A DNA stretch of 6,284 bases from Verrucomicrobiota bacterium (GCA_009885905.1 VFJU01000123.1:1-6284), one strand, 5' to 3'. Positions 1 through 5,643 are shown, numbered from the stretch's first letter. Numbers and translations are program-made. Notes: a model not told the origin generated them from the letters alone.

Positions 1-67
1 ACTGAGTAAGCCATCCATCGTTTGGACAAATGATTGAACATGGTCATGAATATTTAATGGTTACTGT

Positions 68-1168
68 TTACACATCTCCCCGATCATCTTTTTCTAACTG
101 GATTCTATCTGCGAGATTGCGTGCTTTGACGCTGTCGCGCTTGGCCCAGCGCTCGACGGTCATTTGGCGTTTTTCTGAGCGCCTTCTCAGCTCGGCGATT
201 TCATTTTCAAGGTTGAGAAAATTTTCATAGCGAGCAGGATCCAGTGTTCCAGCATCTACTGCGGCGCGGATGGCGCACTTGCTGTCTTTGCGGTGGCTGC
301 AGTCGGAAAACTTGCACTCGGCGGTGAGGGCGTCGATGTCAGCAAAACTCTCGCGCAAAGTTGTTTCATCTGTCCACATCTGGATTTCCCGCATGCCGGG
401 GTTATCGATGAGCATCCCTGTACCCGGCAATGGCACGAGTTCGCGTGAGGTGGTGGTGTGACGACCTTTGCCGGTGGTTTCGTTGCACTCGCTCGTCCAC
501 TGCCAATCTTCTCCGTAGAGTTGATTGACCAAAGTGGACTTACCAACGCCGCTTGATCCGACGACGCACATGGTGATGCCTTTTTTAAGATATTTTTTGA
601 GCACCTTCAATCCATCACCGGTGAGTGCGCTGGTGACATGAACCATCGCGCCGTCCCACAGCGCCGCGATTTCTGCCGCAGCCAGTTGGCTTTGCTCTTT
701 GGGAAATAAGTCCGCCTTATTGACTAACACAATGGCCTTTGCACCGCTGCGACTGATGAGCATGAAGTAGCGCTCCATGCGGCGGATGTTAAAATCAGGA
801 CCGGCATCGGTGACGACTGCGACGTAGTCGATGTTAGCTCCGATGACTTGGACCTGCGAACTTTTCCCTGGCATTTTCCGGCAGAAACAAGTGCGTCGTG
901 GCAGGGTTGCACGGATGACATGGGCTTGGTTTTCGTTACCGAGTTCCACCATCACCCAGTCGCCCACGGCGGGAAGATCTGCATCGCAAGTGGCCTCGTG
1001 CCAAACACGACCACACAGCAGAACATCGATTTCTTCGCCATCCGCTAGAAATGCACCGTAGTTGATGATGGTTTCGCGGATGAGTCTGGCAGGAACCCAG
1101 TTTTTGCCAGCGTACCGCTCGAGGGCCTCCTGCAGTCCTGGGTTCCAGCCGAGTTCTTTCAAATTCAT
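68..1168 (-). CDS. rsgA: Ribosome small subunit-dependent GTPase A (RsgA/YjeQ)
   Basis: RsgA is a cytoplasmic GTPase that binds the maturing 30S subunit, checks the decoding site and helps release late assembly factors. The 366-residue product shows the family's circularly permuted order of GTPase motifs: G4 NKAD (150-153), G5 TSAL (179-182), the P-loop GSSGVGKST (204-212), the switch segment TTGKGRHTTT (231-240), then G3 DNPG (255-258). Before the GTPase domain lies an OB-fold-like region with the typical PAVGDWV (66-72) and GANIDYV (110-116). After it, C285, C290, H292 and C298 form the expected zinc-binding set. The C-terminal tail, about 325-366, is strongly basic and helical, suited to RNA contact. 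The length is normal. G3 reads DNPG rather than DTPG, a tolerated variation (E. coli has DSPG). The ATG at 1168 is chosen because the protein begins there with a normal family N-terminus; no Shine-Dalgarno is seen. It is transcribed divergently from the MYG1-family gene. Identification is firm. Confidence 0.96.
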   Translation of the reverse strand: MNLKELGWNPGLQEALERYAGKNWVPARLIRETIINYGAFLADGEEIDVLLCGRVWHEATCDADLPAVGDWVMVELGNENQAHVIRATLPRRTCFCRKMPGKSSQVQVIGANIDYVAVVTDAGPDFNIRRMERYFMLISRSGAKAIVLVNKADLFPKEQSQLAAAEIAALWDGAMVHVTSALTGDGLKVLKKYLKKGITMCVVGSSGVGKSTLVNQLYGEDWQWTSECNETTGKGRHTTTSRELVPLPGTGMLIDNPGMREIQMWTDETTLRESFADIDALTAECKFSDCSHRKDSKCAIRAAVDAGTLDPARYENFLNLENEIAELRRRSEKRQMTVERWAKRDSVKARNLADRIQLEKDDRGDV

Positions 1169-1177
1169 TCTGATGGC

Positions 1178-1205
1178 AGTCTAGCGTAAGTCTGACCGGT
1201 GTCGA
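1178..1205 (-). promoter_or_regulatory. Possible promoter of rsgA, near-leaderless
   Basis: Reading the minus strand, TCGACA (1200-1205) is followed after 16 bases by TAGACT (1178-1183). These match the sigma-70 -35 box at 5 of 6 bases and the -10 box at 4 of 6. Transcription would then begin around 1171, only two or three bases before the rsgA ATG, giving an almost leaderless mRNA. That would fit the absence of a Shine-Dalgarno sequence. Matches of this quality also occur by chance, so this is tentative. Confidence 0.25.
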
Positions 1206-1362
1206 TTCCGACGTTTTCAGCCGATTTTCCGAGTAATCGAAAGGCCGGGTCGGTGAGCGATGATGATTTCGGGTTATTTGTGGATCGATCGCCTATGGAG
1301 TTTGCAAAAAACTTCCCATGTCACGTGGACGACCTATGTTGCTGGCTCGTTCCTCATTCTAC

Positions 1363-2226
1363 ATGTCCTTTTCTCAAATTCTCACTCATCCCGGCGGCTC
1401 TCATAAAGATGAATTTCTAGCCTGTTGTTTGCTACTTGCCGAGAACCCTGTCTTGATCGTGCGTCGCGAACCCACGGAAGCTGACTTGGCCAATGTCTCA
1501 GTGGCGGTCGTCGATGTCGGTCACGAACACCGACCAGAGCGTGGAAACTTTGATCATCATCAATTTCCAAAGGATCATCCGCCGGTGTGCGCGTTGAGTC
1601 TGGTGCTGAAACACTTGGGTGTCTATGAGGACGCGTTAAAATTTTGCGGATGGTTAGAGCCCGCAGAGTGGTTCGACACTCGTGGACCGATTGAAACCGC
1701 TCGTTGGTTAGGTGTGCCGCGGGAAACGTTGTTCAAGCTGAATTCTCCGATCGATACAACGCTGCTGCGCCGCTTCGCTTTAGTTACAGAATTACAACCC
1801 GGCGAGCCACTTTGGGAAGTGATGCGCTGGATCGGGGTAGACTTGTTGGACTACCTCAAGAGCCTCCGAGAGCGATTAGATTTCATCGGAAAAATCGCCG
1901 AGTTTTGGGAAATCAAGACGGAGAAAGGATCGTTCAAGGCGCTTTACTTGCCCCGCACCGAGCCGATGCCGGACGAGCCATCTGCTGGCTTGGCTCGGTT
2001 TATTGATACACGTCCGGACTTGGGTGAGATTGCGGGTTTGGTGTATCCAGATCGCCGAGGCGAGGGATTCGGATTGTCCCGTCACAACGATCATCCAGGT
2101 TTGGATTTCACTCGGATTGAGGGATGCGATGATGTCCATTTCGCGCATGCGCGGGGATTCGTCGCAAAGACCTCGGCGCATGACCCGCTACGTTTGCGGG
2201 CCTTACTGGCTCAAGCGTGGGGATAA
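1363..2226 (+). CDS. MYG1 family protein (UPF0160), predicted metal-dependent nuclease/hydrolase
   Basis: This gene encodes a bacterial member of the MYG1/UPF0160 family, related to DHH phosphoesterases. The human member is a 3'-5' RNA exonuclease acting on ribosomal and mitochondrial RNA. With Met at 1363 as residue 1 (287 aa), the conserved elements are: an N-terminal THPGGSHKDEF block (8-18), equivalent to the family's THNGTFHCDE; VVDVG (49-53); the hallmark DHHQ (64-67); and a C-terminal HARGF (262-266) resembling the HxxGF near the end of eukaryotic MYG1. The His and Asp residues would bind catalytic metal. Cys of HCDE is replaced by Lys. The family core starts within a few residues of Met 1363. 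In-frame ATGs at 1318 and 1336 would add 15 or 9 residues with no homology and no better ribosome-binding site, so the start remains uncertain. It lies head-to-head with rsgA. The family call is solid; the substrate in bacteria is inferred. Confidence 0.85.
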   Translation: MSFSQILTHPGGSHKDEFLACCLLLAENPVLIVRREPTEADLANVSVAVVDVGHEHRPERGNFDHHQFPKDHPPVCALSLVLKHLGVYEDALKFCGWLEPAEWFDTRGPIETARWLGVPRETLFKLNSPIDTTLLRRFALVTELQPGEPLWEVMRWIGVDLLDYLKSLRERLDFIGKIAEFWEIKTEKGSFKALYLPRTEPMPDEPSAGLARFIDTRPDLGEIAGLVYPDRRGEGFGLSRHNDHPGLDFTRIEGCDDVHFAHARGFVAKTSAHDPLRLRALLAQAWG

Positions 2227-2242
2227 AATCGATGGATCGATT
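2227..2242. repeat. Perfect inverted repeat directly after the MYG1-family stop codon
   Basis: AATCGATGGATCGATT is a perfect 7-base inverted repeat around a central GG, starting at the base right after the TAA stop. As RNA it could fold into a 6-base-pair stem with a four-base loop. It is not followed by a T-run, so it is not a classical intrinsic terminator. It may protect the 3' end of the mRNA or be chance. Confidence 0.3.
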
Positions 2243-2290
2243 ACAAAACAAGCTCTTGCGTGGTCCCCGCATCCGTGGAATCCGTATTAA

Positions 2291-2303
2291 GTCTTCGTAA
2301 GAC
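2291..2303. repeat. Small inverted repeat upstream of the unknown membrane protein gene
   Basis: GTCTTCGTAAGAC has 5-base arms (GTCTT/AAGAC) around CGT. It sits 21 bases before the ATG at 2325, within the 98-base gap following the MYG1-family gene. It is pyrimidine-rich downstream but lacks a T-run. It could be a short hairpin in the leader or a small operator; the size is within what chance gives. Confidence 0.2.
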
Positions 2304-2324
2304 ACCCCCTCTCATCTGGAACTC

Positions 2325-3143
2325 ATGCGTGAAACTCTTATAGTCATCGGACTCGTAGTCCTAGCGGTGGCACTGCGCTCGTCGCGGGTGAACCTTTGGC
2401 GAAAAATCGGGGCGCTTATCCTACTCGGCGCGAGTTTCAGTCTATTTTATTTTCTAACTGATAATTTTGCCATGGGGCTCTTCGGTGTCTTGTTGTGGTT
2501 TTTTCTGCCGTGGTTCGAGTTATTGACAAGCGTTCGGAAAATGCGGCTACCGCTTGATAACCGTCTGCGGCACCGCCAAGTGCCGAATCCTTCTTTTTTT
2601 CCTAACGCCAGTGAAGCCGCCGCGGCGATGGAGGATGCGGGATTCGAGCACATTTCTGACTGCGGTTGGGAATGGGCTGGAATGCAGCAGTTTTTTCGGT
2701 TGTACTGGAATCCTGAGGAACGTGCGATTTCCGCAGTCTGTCTTTGCGAACAAAGCGCCGTGGCATTCGCATTCATCACCGTCACTTCTTATGACGAAAA
2801 CGGCGGGATTTGGCGCACCACCAATTTCCCTTTTGCTCCCACCCTCCAATGTCCTCCTAACGTTAAATGGAACCACGTGCCCTGTGAGCGCAGTTGCTTC
2901 CACGAAATTCTATCAGACCATCGAAAATTCCTCGTCCGTGTTCAACTCACTGAGGAAAAATTAAAAATGCCAGACCCGGATTCGATTGAAGAATCCATCG
3001 AACAAGAAATGCGCAGACAGGTGGAGCATAACTTGGCCGCGGGCTTTGTGCTGCTCACTGGGGATGGGCACTTCCAGTATTCCAAGCGCGGTTTGATTTT
3101 CCTGTGGGGTCAGTTTATCAAGGATATGATCCGTCTCTGTTAG
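2325..3143 (+). CDS. Hypothetical membrane-anchored protein, Cys-containing soluble domain
   Basis: I do not recognise this 272-residue protein. Its N-terminus holds hydrophobic segments at about 3-17, 27-44 and 47-67, which would make two or three membrane helices. They are followed by a basic stretch (RKMRLPLDNRLRHR, 71-84). The rest (about 85-272) looks like a folded alpha/beta domain. It contains a Trp-rich CGWEW (113-117), a beta-like stretch around 134-154, and cysteines at 113, 139, 141, 176, 187 and 191, plus C272 as the last residue. The segment 209-238 is acidic to mixed and helical. The ATG at 2325 is preceded by GGA four bases upstream, the only hint of a Shine-Dalgarno site in the window. 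The other frames here are shadows: this frame is the longest and has a coherent membrane-plus-domain layout. It could be a lineage-specific envelope protein. Its last bases overlap the convergent uppP gene. Coding is likely; function is unknown. Confidence 0.8.
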   Translation: MRETLIVIGLVVLAVALRSSRVNLWRKIGALILLGASFSLFYFLTDNFAMGLFGVLLWFFLPWFELLTSVRKMRLPLDNRLRHRQVPNPSFFPNASEAAAAMEDAGFEHISDCGWEWAGMQQFFRLYWNPEERAISAVCLCEQSAVAFAFITVTSYDENGGIWRTTNFPFAPTLQCPPNVKWNHVPCERSCFHEILSDHRKFLVRVQLTEEKLKMPDPDSIEESIEQEMRRQVEHNLAAGFVLLTGDGHFQYSKRGLIFLWGQFIKDMIRLC

Positions 3144-4024
3144 GCTGTCAAAACACCGCTTAAGATCATTCCGGCGACGGTGACACCCACGACGATCCGA
3201 TACCATCCGAAGCATGCCAGCCCATGACTTTGCAGGTAGGAAACCAACCACTTCACCGCCAATGCCGCAGAAATCGCTGCTGCAACTAGGCCAACAAGCA
3301 GGGTGGTGGTGCCGTATTCGTGAATCATCAACTTGGTTCCACCGAAGAGTGTGTCATAAGTTGGATCGATTCCTTTCACCTTGCCCACCGCATCCTTGGC
3401 GGTGGCAGCGGTGAGGGTAAGCACACCTAACAGGAACGAGTATTCCACTGCTGCACGAATCGAGAGCCCGACGAGCAAGCCACCGCAAATCGTCATCAAA
3501 CTGCGACTCGTGCCGGGACACATCGCCACGCACTGCAACACGCCAATGATCAACGCGAGTTGCCAAGTGAGCGCGTTGAGTTCTTTTCCCCCGTCACGTC
3601 GTGGATTGTTTTTTTTCCACTGGCTCACGACTAAAATCGCTACCCCCCCGACGATCCAAGCCACGATCACAGGCCACATTCCAAAGAGATGCACCTTGAT
3701 CCAGTGGCTGAAAAGCACGCCAAGCACCGCCGCGGGGAGAAATCCAACGACAATAGCAATCGCAAGCCTGAGTCCCTCCGGATCCAGTCCGAACACGCCA
3801 CGGATCATCTGGAGCACTCGCTTGGAATAAATTCCTAACACCGCAAGGATGGCCCCGCCTTGAATACAAACCGCGAACGAGTCCGCCGCTTCTTTGGCTT
3901 GCACGCTACCCATGCCGATCCCCATCAATCGCTGTGCCACGATCAAGTGGCCCGTCGAACTGATCGGAAGATATTCGGTGATCCCCTCGATCACGCCTAA
4001 GATGAGTGCTTGCCATGGTTCCAT
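3140..4024 (-). CDS. uppP: Undecaprenyl-diphosphatase (UppP/BacA)
   Basis: UppP is an integral membrane phosphatase that removes the terminal phosphate of undecaprenyl diphosphate, regenerating the C55 lipid carrier for peptidoglycan and other envelope polymers. Higher dosage gives bacitracin resistance in many bacteria. The 294-residue product is hydrophobic throughout and has the first signature GVIEGITEYLPISSTGH at residues 10-26, where E13, E17, S23 and H26 correspond to the E. coli catalytic residues E17, E21, S27 and H30. The second signature PGTSRS (170-175) supplies R174. After it the usual G is replaced by L (SRSLMT instead of SRSG), a variant I associate with planctomycete and verrucomicrobial relatives. 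An extended loop at about 214-236 (VGKVKGIDPTYDTLFGGT) lies before the last helices. The length is slightly above the common 265-285 residues. The ATG at 4024 is the natural start, just before the motif; no Shine-Dalgarno is visible. Its stop overlaps the preceding convergent gene by four bases. Identification is firm. Confidence 0.96.
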   Translation of the reverse strand: MEPWQALILGVIEGITEYLPISSTGHLIVAQRLMGIGMGSVQAKEAADSFAVCIQGGAILAVLGIYSKRVLQMIRGVFGLDPEGLRLAIAIVVGFLPAAVLGVLFSHWIKVHLFGMWPVIVAWIVGGVAILVVSQWKKNNPRRDGGKELNALTWQLALIIGVLQCVAMCPGTSRSLMTICGGLLVGLSIRAAVEYSFLLGVLTLTAATAKDAVGKVKGIDPTYDTLFGGTKLMIHEYGTTTLLVGLVAAAISAALAVKWLVSYLQSHGLACFGWYRIVVGVTVAGMILSGVLTA

Positions 4025-4038
4025 GATAAATTTTTATC
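4025..4038. repeat. AT-rich inverted repeat abutting the uppP start codon
   Basis: GATAAATTTTTATC is a perfect inverted repeat (GATAAA/TTTATC around TT) immediately upstream of the uppP ATG. In the uppP mRNA it would place a weak A/U hairpin exactly where a ribosome-binding site would be. It could affect initiation or overlap a promoter element; an AT-rich leader with no function is equally possible. Confidence 0.3.
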
Positions 4039-4131
4039 AAAGCTGCAGAGCGGTGGTCTCATGGGCAAGGTATTTACAGTTGAATTGGTGATCGGACTGG
4101 GTGAGGGTCTGCTTGTGAGTGCGCATCGATT
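4025..4131. promoter_or_regulatory. Divergent intergenic region between uppP and the DUF2062 gene
   Basis: These 107 bases separate two start codons facing away from each other, so the promoters of both genes must lie here or inside the flanking coding sequence. I could not find a pair of -35 and -10 boxes with good spacing on either strand. TTGAAT at 4080-4085 on the plus strand is the only -35-like hexamer for the DUF2062 gene, and it has no clear -10 partner. Apart from the inverted repeat next to uppP, I see no strong operator-like symmetry. Confidence 0.4.
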
Positions 4132-4689
4132 ATGAAGGTCCATTATCTTAGAATTGTTCGCCGCACCTTCCGTGCCCTGCGGCATCCCAAGCTACGGAAC
4201 AACCGGTGGTGGAAAAAAATTACCCAACCGTTGTTTCATCGCAGTTTATGGATGCCATGCCGAGACACGGTGGCATCGGGGCTTGCGATTGGTTTGTTTT
4301 TCTCGATGATGCCGTTGATTCCGCAGTCGCTTTTTGCTGCGGTGCTAGCGATGCGGGCCAAGGTCAACGTGCCTTTTGCGATGGCCGCTTGCTTTATCAG
4401 CAACCCTTTCACCAACGTGCCATTCTGGTATGCACAGATTCATGTTGGCCAGTGGTTGATCGATTTCTTCTCGCTTCCGGTGCCGTCATTTCTAGCCAAA
4501 GCAACGATGAGCCTTCCCGGAGTCGGCACGATGTCGGTGAGCAACTTTATTGTCGGCTTTTTAGCCATGGGTGTCCTGCTCGCACTAACCGCCTATCCGC
4601 TCGTGCATCTGTTCTCGGCGATTTTGCCACACCACCTACCAGCGCGTCGCATCAAAAGTCCTAGGGAAAAAGCGATCGAGCTGACATGA
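4132..4689 (+). CDS. DUF2062 domain-containing membrane protein
   Basis: The 185-residue product carries the DUF2062 signature: a basic N-terminus (1-44, rich in Arg, Lys and Trp), a first hydrophobic segment GLAIGLFFSMMPLIPQS (50-66) ending in the conserved Pro and Gln, a second around VNVPFAMAACF (78-88), and the hallmark ISNPFTNVPFWY (89-100). A last membrane helix runs about 136-160, and the tail is again basic. DUF2062 proteins are small inner-membrane proteins of unknown biochemical role, often near cell-envelope or glycosyltransferase genes. The length is normal for a stand-alone member. The ATG at 4132 has no Shine-Dalgarno upstream; it is kept because the basic segment before the first helix is typical of the family. 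It is head-to-head with uppP, which is consistent with an envelope role, and convergent with the prepilin-like gene. The family is clear; the function is unknown. Confidence 0.88.
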   Translation: MKVHYLRIVRRTFRALRHPKLRNNRWWKKITQPLFHRSLWMPCRDTVASGLAIGLFFSMMPLIPQSLFAAVLAMRAKVNVPFAMAACFISNPFTNVPFWYAQIHVGQWLIDFFSLPVPSFLAKATMSLPGVGTMSVSNFIVGFLAMGVLLALTAYPLVHLFSAILPHHLPARRIKSPREKAIELT

Positions 4690-4716
4690 CGCAAGATCAG
4701 TTGTTAGGACTGCCCC

Positions 4717-4735
4717 TCTAAGCAAGATTGTTAGA
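4717..4735. terminator. Possible hairpin between convergent genes (weak terminator candidate)
   Basis: TCTAA (4717-4721) pairs with TTAGA (4731-4735), and CA (4723-4724) with TG (4729-4730), leaving one bulged G and a short loop. The stem lies 28 bases past the stop of the DUF2062 gene and 34 bases past the stop of the prepilin-like gene on the other strand. This is where a shared terminator would be expected. It is AU-rich and neither side has a T-run, so intrinsic termination would be weak. Confidence 0.25.
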
Positions 4736-4768
4736 ATAAAGTAACGCTTTCAGATCGAAGACCAAGGC

Positions 4769-5515
4769 TCACATGCGCACCGCGATGTTCCGAGAGAAGA
4801 CTGGGGTCTTCAGCGCCGCGAACTTGGTGGTGAATGCTGGAGTCGCTTTCTTTCCTGCCGTGGAGAAATAAGCCCAAGAGTTGGTGGGAACAAAATAAAA
4901 CTCCGCGACGAATGGGATCACCGCTTCCGCTTCTTTGAACTGCGTCGAAGAAACCTCTACGCCCGTCTTTGGGTTGAGCAGCTTTCTCACGCCATCTGGA
5001 CGCGTGTCCATGACCAGTGAGCCACTCTTGAAAACGAGCTGCTTGCATTTCACACAAAAAAGCGGGCCCTCGATGGCTTTCAAGTCTTGCCCAAAAAACG
5101 TCTCGGTGAGGCGGCGCATCATCGGGACCACTGTGTAATCCTTGCCCGCAATTTTTCCGTAGGTTGACGCTAACGGCTGCAGGGTTTGGTCATCGCGAGG
5201 TGCAAGAGTGAGATCGCCACGGTATTGGTAAACAAAAAGCGCGTTATCCACCTCGGTGCTTTCTTTGATCCGGTTCAACGCCATGTCGAAAGGAATATCG
5301 CCTGCAGTGGTGACTTTACGCCCCGCAACCAACTCGGTTTCCAGTGCCGAGACGAGGCGGTCTGCCTGCTGGACGTTGAGCGACTTACGGATTCCTTCCG
5401 CTGCTGGGGTGAAAACCACGATGAAACCAGTGAGCAGGACCGCTAAAACACCGATGGCGATGACGGTCTCGATCAGGGTGAAGCCACGCTGGCGGGATGG
5501 GCGAATGGGTTTCAT
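4769..5515 (-). CDS. Prepilin-like protein with N-terminal cleavage/methylation motif
   Basis: This gene encodes a 248-residue type IV pilin/pseudopilin-like protein. The N-terminus MKPIRPSRQRGFTLIE is a classic type III signal. Prepilin peptidase would cut after G11 and methylate F12, and Glu at position 5 of the mature protein (E16) is present. Residues 14-36 form the hydrophobic helix that anchors and assembles such subunits. The remaining 210 residues look like a globular domain I cannot assign. It has a CxxC pair (C154, C157), unusual in pseudopilins, that could form a disulfide. The start at 5515 is chosen because the basic leader then has the expected length. The frame stays open to a TTG at 5602, but that would add 29 residues before the leader. 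No other pilus or secretion gene is in the window. Stand-alone prepilin-like proteins are abundant in Verrucomicrobiota. It may be a minor pseudopilin or a cell-surface protein. Confidence 0.88.
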   Translation of the reverse strand: MKPIRPSRQRGFTLIETVIAIGVLAVLLTGFIVVFTPAAEGIRKSLNVQQADRLVSALETELVAGRKVTTAGDIPFDMALNRIKESTEVDNALFVYQYRGDLTLAPRDDQTLQPLASTYGKIAGKDYTVVPMMRRLTETFFGQDLKAIEGPLFCVKCKQLVFKSGSLVMDTRPDGVRKLLNPKTGVEVSSTQFKEAEAVIPFVAEFYFVPTNSWAYFSTAGKKATPAFTTKFAALKTPVFSRNIAVRM

Positions 5516-5573
5516 GGGTGATAAAGTAGGCACTGGGAAAAAATTCAAGATGGGAAAGATAGATAACCCACTC

Positions 5574-5602
5574 AATGTGAAATGGCATCTGGACCCTGTC
5601 AA
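5574..5602 (-). promoter_or_regulatory. Likely sigma-70 promoter of the prepilin-like gene
   Basis: On the minus strand a perfect TTGACA (5597-5602) is followed after exactly 17 bases by CACATT (5574-5579). That hexamer keeps the A at position 2, A at position 4 and T at position 6 of the -10 box. Transcription would start near 5567 and give a leader of about 52 bases to the ATG at 5515. It lies in the gap after the response regulator gene, suggesting the pilin-like gene is at least partly transcribed on its own. The -35 box is convincing; the -10 box is only fair. Confidence 0.4.
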
Positions 5603-5612
5603 ATGGAAAGAC

Positions 5613-5624
5613 CTAAGAGCTTAG
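5613..5624. promoter_or_regulatory. Small dyad upstream of the -35 box; operator or weak terminator
   Basis: CTAAGAGCTTAG is a perfect 12-base dyad (CTAAG/CTTAG around AG). It lies 10 bases upstream of the TTGACA box, centred near -51 of the predicted start, a usual position for an activator site. It is also 19 bases past the stop of the response regulator gene and is followed on that strand by a pyrimidine-rich stretch, so it might instead be a weak terminator of that gene. The two roles cannot be told apart from sequence. Confidence 0.25.
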
Positions 5625-5643
5625 AGACCGTGCCATGGCGGCT

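Noticed and set aside
1..67. Left edge searched for a gene, RNA or terminator
   Set aside because: It is AT-rich sequence past the rsgA stop with no hairpin plus T-run, no tRNA-like fold and no coding frame with support.
256..546. 96-residue open frame on the minus strand inside rsgA
   Set aside because: It is a shifted frame of the well-supported rsgA GTPase region, with low-complexity Pro/Ser/Ala content and no recognisable motif.
1199..1420. 73-residue plus-strand frame from a GTG in the rsgA/MYG1 intergenic region
   Set aside because: It runs into the conserved N-terminus of the MYG1 gene in another frame and shows no motif or ribosome-binding site.
2547..2964. Open frames of 118 (minus) and 136 (plus) residues within the 2325-3143 gene
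   Set aside because: They are contained in a longer frame that has coherent membrane helices and a folded domain. I treat them as shadows, though the host gene itself has no known homologue to settle it.
3381..3830. 149-residue open frame on the plus strand opposite uppP
   Set aside because: It is antisense to a clear membrane enzyme; its Thr/Pro/Ser-rich composition is what the complement of hydrophobic codons gives.
1283..4464. GATCGAT recurs at 1283, 1749, 2235, 3364 and 4458
   Set aside because: This is more than chance expects for a 7-mer in 6.3 kb, but three of the five are inside coding sequence, spacing is irregular and there is no extended consensus. A genome-wide count would be needed before calling it a repeat family.
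4206..4664. 152-residue plus-strand frame overlapping the DUF2062 gene
   Set aside because: The DUF2062 signature lies in the other frame; this one has no family features.
4701..4735. Short direct repeat TTGTTAG at 4701-4707 and 4728-4734
   Set aside because: Seven bases in two copies is weak. The second copy is better explained as the right arm of the hairpin at 4717-4735.
5256..5624. 122-residue plus-strand frame opposite the prepilin-like gene
   Set aside because: It is antisense to a frame with a textbook prepilin signal and carries no motif.
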